From: Spongospora subterranea
Taxonomy: Eukaryota; Endomyxa; Phytomyxea; Plasmodiophorida; Plasmodiophoridae
Direction of reading: 5' to 3'
Assembly: GCA_900404475.1 (NCBI GenBank)
Contig: OUQQ01000034.1
Coordinates: 1 to 64,000 of the forward strand
Length of the DNA: 64,000 nucleotides
Positions 60,926-64,000 of the stretch are shown here, in pieces. The position numbers and the translations under genes are program-made. Each line of letters starts with the position of its first letter. Position 1 is the stretch's first letter. The notes beneath the pieces were generated by a model. That model was not told the DNA's origin. It did not search any database and saw only the letters and a program-made list of their open reading frames with translations.

Positions 60926-61725
60926 CCGAGCAGAATACGTTCTGCCATGCGCCCCGGGGATCGCCAGATCAATCCAATTAAACCTGATGGGATTGATAGA
61001 TCACCACCGCTAAACCATATTTTTTGAAAGAAGACCAAAACACGATTGAATCTCTTTTCTCTTTGTGGTTGTTTTGTTTGATCTGACGCGACATCATCTG
61101 TCCTGTTAACGTTCAGATCGTGGAAAACCCTTCATCACCGAAGTGTCAACAGAAGGATCATCAGTTCCGATATGGAACCGATGTCGACAAATAGCGCGGA
61201 CGGAAATCGTGCTGCTCAATCAAATGGCCAGATTTGATTTTGAGCAGGTCCACAGCCATCTCCAGAATGACAAACATATTCAATCTGGTTCGGCTTCAGA
61301 CCCAAAGTCGTACGGCAGGGTCGGGAAAGTCTCGGGAATATGCTCAAGCCGATGTGTTTGCCAGAATAAATAGCACAATTGTTGGCCATTTTATATATTT
61401 ATTTAGTTTGAAATTTAACCCACGAACCGATACGAACTTACTGAGTTTCAAAGTACAGCAGAGAGAATCATCGTGTGTTTCGCGATCGAAATACACAAGA
61501 ACCGCAGGTTTTTGGGGGCAAAGGGCTATGGTCGTGAAGTTAAAACACAATAGATTAGCTGTACGGTGCTGGTGGACCCTCGATCGTGATTTCGATGGTG
61601 GCGATGGATCGTGGTGTTGCATGGTCGCCGGCCAGGTCCAATTGCCGGTCACGGGGTGACCCTCGGAGTCCGTGGAATTTTCACCCCTGAGCTTCGCCCG
61701 TTACGGATCAGACAGAAACCCAACC
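60926..61725. other. intergenic between phosphatase and KRI1
   Basis: Divergent flank. Short frames on both strands (61143-61373 plus, 61652-61344 minus) have no recognised domain. A minus piece near 61280-61240 (ILEMAVDLLKIKSGHLIEQ) looks protein-like, but I could not build a gene around it. Confidence 0.4.
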
Positions 61726-63750
61726 ATGGATCAGCTTCGTGTCAACGAGAAGTTCAAAACTGAATATGAACAGAATAAGCGGAAAGAACAGCTGACAAAG
61801 AGTAGGAATTGTCGGAAAACTGTGTTTTTTGCATCGTTTTCCGCGTTTCCGTTTCTGTTTCGCTGATACGATGACGTGAATTCAGAATCGGTCAAAGATG
61901 CATTGCGAGCTCGTGAGGCATCTAAGGAGGCCGACGGGTCCTCATCATCGTCATCGGAAGAGGAGGACACATCCGGTGCCCTGTTAACGGGGCGATTGGA
62001 TCGCGAGATCATGTCGACCATTGAGATGATCAAGCGGAAGGACCCGATCATCTACAATCCATCGGCCAAGTTCTATGCCGACGACGAACCCGATTCGCCG
62101 GAAGAGTCCTCGGCGGAAGATCGTCCGAAGAAAAAGACGAAAACCCTCAAGCAAGTCTTAACCGAGCAACTTATTGCTGATCCTGCACAATTTGACGTAA
62201 TTATTCCTGAAATTTGTTGGGATTTCTTATCGAGCAAACAGTGCAGGAGGATTCTGACGACGAGGACAAGAATGTCTTCATCCCGGCGAATGACCAGCTG
62301 AGAGCGCGTCAAGCATTTATAGACGCCGAAGTCGATGAAGACGAATTCGATCTGAAAATTCGCCCCGGAACTGGAACGGTAACCCGTTCTCCACAGCCCA
62401 TATCATTTTGACCCAACGCGTAATTTCTGTCATTTGTTTCAGGAAGGGAACGCCGATCCCGAGTATGCGAATTTCGTCAGCGAGCGGGAAAAGCAGAAGA
62501 AACTACAAACCGTTCCGGAACATAAATCGCTACAACGCTTTGAATCAAATGTGATTTTCAATTGTTTCGACGCGCCGATGGTTTTAAAATCAATGGTGTT
62601 CGTAGGATTTGACACCGGAAGATCAGTTTTTGAAGGAGTACATCACTGGGGAATGGTGGAAAGAACAGCGCCCATCATCGTATGTCCCATCCGGGATCGT
62701 CCAATCCATCCGACCGAACGTGGACCTCGACCAGGCCGACGTCAGCGACGACGAAGAGTTCCTTGATGCTCAGGACTCATTCGAAGCCAAATACAACTTC
62801 CGGTTCGAAGAGCCTGACAGCGCCAGGTTTGGTCTTTACGACAACATGAAGTGGATTGGCGATTGGTAATTGCTCTTGACAGAATTATTACCCACTCACG
62901 AACGGTCGAGGGATCGGTTCGACGGGTTGATGATCGACGTGCGATTCGCCGGCAGAAGCGAAAAGAGGCAAAACGTGCCAAGAAAGCGGCAGCGGTTGAG
63001 GAAGTGAAACAGGCCAAGAACTTGAGGAAGCGGGAATTGCAACAGGTCGTTGGATCACGGCGACAACGAATCGAACCTCATTGTGTGTATGACGATAGGA
63101 ACAGGAAGAACTGGAGCATATCGCCAGGATGAGACAGCAGGTGCTGGATGAGAGGCTGCAGGCGATCCAAGAGGTTGGCGATATCGGCCTGGCCGATTCG
63201 GACGAGAAGAAGGCGGCGATCCTATCGCAGCTCGACCTCAATGGCGATTTCGACCCGGACGAATTCGACAAGAAGATGGAGAACCTGTACAACGACGACT
63301 GGTACGAGGCCAAGGAGACGGTCAAATCCGTCGCCAAACCTAAGAACTCCAAACGATCCAAATCCGCCGACGATGATAACGAGCACGACGATGCCGTAAT
63401 CATATCAACCTGTCGGTTGCGTTCGACGTTGTTCTGAAACCCATTTACAGGAGGCGGAAACGGCCAACAATACAGCGGCGCTGCTCGAAGAACTGTACGC
63501 CATGGACTTCGAGGACACATTGGCGGATGGGCAGAAGGCCCGATTCCGATACACGTCGGTTCCGGCGCATTCGTTCGGGATGTCGATCGAGGACATCCTG
63601 AACACGGAGGACAACGAATTGAATGCGCGCGTCTCGATTAAGCAGCTGGCGCCGTATCGAACGGATAGGAATCTCACCTGTTCCTGGCAAGAGCTCAAGA
63701 AAACCCGAAACGCGCGATTCAGAAGAAAACAAAGCCGATCGTCAAAATAA
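61726..63750 (+). CDS. KRI1: KRI1 homologue, ribosome biogenesis
   Basis: Nucleolar protein needed for 40S subunit production. Eight exons fit: 61726-61801, 61886-62196, 62247-62378, 62443-62550, 62606-62826, 62883-63045, 63099-63395, 63451-63750, totalling 536 codons. Family features in order: LRVNEKFKTEYEQNKRKEQL; the acidic Ser stretch with ALLTGRLDREIMSTIEMIKR and KDPIIYNPSAKFY; EDQFLKEYITGEWWKEQ; DAQDSFEAKYNFRFEEPDS; the basic run RRQKRKEAKRAKKAA with KNLRKREL; and the C-domain LDLNGDFDPDEFDKKM and VSIKQLAPYR. Highly charged and largely disordered, as usual. The start follows a clean upstream gap. Confidence 0.9.
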
Positions 63751-63815
63751 AAATTAGGTATTACGGTCTATCGGGTCGAACATCGACGAATCGATCGATC
63801 TTATGGGTGATTTAT

Positions 63816-64000
63816 TCAATCGCTTTCCTCAAGCTTGTCATCTCCTTCCAGGGCGTCCGCGTTGTCCTCCAAGGGCACGTCGGCCGTGGGGGTATCCTCA
63901 ACGGCCACCGTTGCGGGAACGGTGACATCAGGTTCAGCCGACGGTTCTTGAGCTTGAACGCTGGCGAAGATCAGCATGACGAACATGAGGGCGTAGAGGA
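63816..64000 (-). CDS. small secreted or lumenal acidic protein, 5' end outside the window
   Basis: A minus frame enters from the window edge with a signal-peptide-like stretch (LYALMFVMLIFASVQA), then a short acidic, Pro/Val/Asp/Glu-rich mature part (DVTVPATVAVEDTPTADV, ending DDKLEESD). It ends at 63816. The stop codon overlaps an AATAAA polyadenylation signal (TGAATAAA on the minus strand, 63818-63811). It is convergent with KRI1, 66 bp apart. The Met within the hydrophobic stretch may or may not be the start. Confidence 0.6.
   Translation of the reverse strand, partial: LYALMFVMLIFASVQAQEPSAEPDVTVPATVAVEDTPTADVPLEDNADALEGDDKLEESD

Overview
This is a nuclear eukaryotic window from a compact, gene-dense, intron-rich protist genome. 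Almost every gene is split by GT-AG introns of about 46 to 78 nt; I could place more than 40, and in most genes the spliced lengths come out divisible by three. Intergenic gaps are often under 400 bp. The gene set (peroxisome import, GET pathway, complex I and IV proteins, glycine decarboxylase, N-end rule ligase) is that of an ordinary mitochondriate, peroxisome-bearing cell. A dynein-2 light intermediate chain, a CFAP300 homologue and an Sfi1-repeat protein point to a cell that builds cilia or flagella. The sequence alone does not place the lineage; a zoosporic protist such as a rhizarian, stramenopile or chytrid-like organism would fit. Three runs of N, one 162-bp false-looking duplication and three apparent one-base indels show that this is a draft assembly.

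Layout. 1-2.7 kb: a 19-bp minisatellite and a probable tyrosine-recombinase-like gene (minus). 2.7-5.3 kb: copine (minus). 6.4-7.1 kb: mitochondrial bL9 (plus). 8.1-13.3 kb: UBR-type N-recognin (minus), divergent from PEX5 (13.7-15.9 kb, plus). 16.4-18.5 kb: an unknown intronless 695-residue protein. 18.8-20.8 kb: a six-EF-hand protein (minus). 21.1-23.8 kb: a glycosyltransferase with two fused GT60 domains (minus). 24.3-25.3 kb: dynein-2 light intermediate chain. 26.3-27.5 kb: polyprenol reductase. 27.7-28.3 kb: GET1/WRB. 28.5-29.2 kb: unknown. 29.4-30.9 kb: METTL17/Rsm22. 31.7-32.0 kb: PET100-like. 32.0-36.1 kb: glycine dehydrogenase. 36.2-37.0 kb: a decaying repeat region with a 340-bp imperfect palindrome. 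38.0-38.8 kb: MPV17, made entirely of short exons. 39.1-41.0 kb: CNNM transporter. 41.3-42.3 kb: CFAP300. 43.3-44.9 kb: EEF2KMT. 45.3-46.0 kb: unknown. 46.2-51.0 kb: LRR/coiled-coil/Sfi1-like protein. 51.0-51.8 kb: EF-hand protein. 52.1-52.7 kb: small IQ-like protein. 52.9-53.2 kb: NDUFB2. 53.8-54.7 kb: membrane-anchored GNAT. 55.3-59.3 kb: importin-5. 60.0-60.9 kb: a tyrosine-phosphatase-like protein. 61.7-63.8 kb: KRI1. 63.8 kb to the end: a small secreted acidic protein (minus, cut by the window edge).

How the genes work together: several encode mitochondrial functions (bL9m, METTL17, PET100, NDUFB2, GLDC, MPV17), several ciliary or centrosomal ones (DYNC2LI1, CFAP300, the Sfi1-like protein), and others protein modification or sorting (UBR, PEX5, GET1, importin-5, EEF2KMT, SRD5A3 for dolichol). 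No operon-like logic is expected or seen. The most unusual items are the fused double GT60 enzyme, the LRR-plus-Sfi1 protein, the MPV17 gene that single-frame ORF calling would miss, the palindrome at 36.6-36.9 kb and the recombinase-like gene near the left end.
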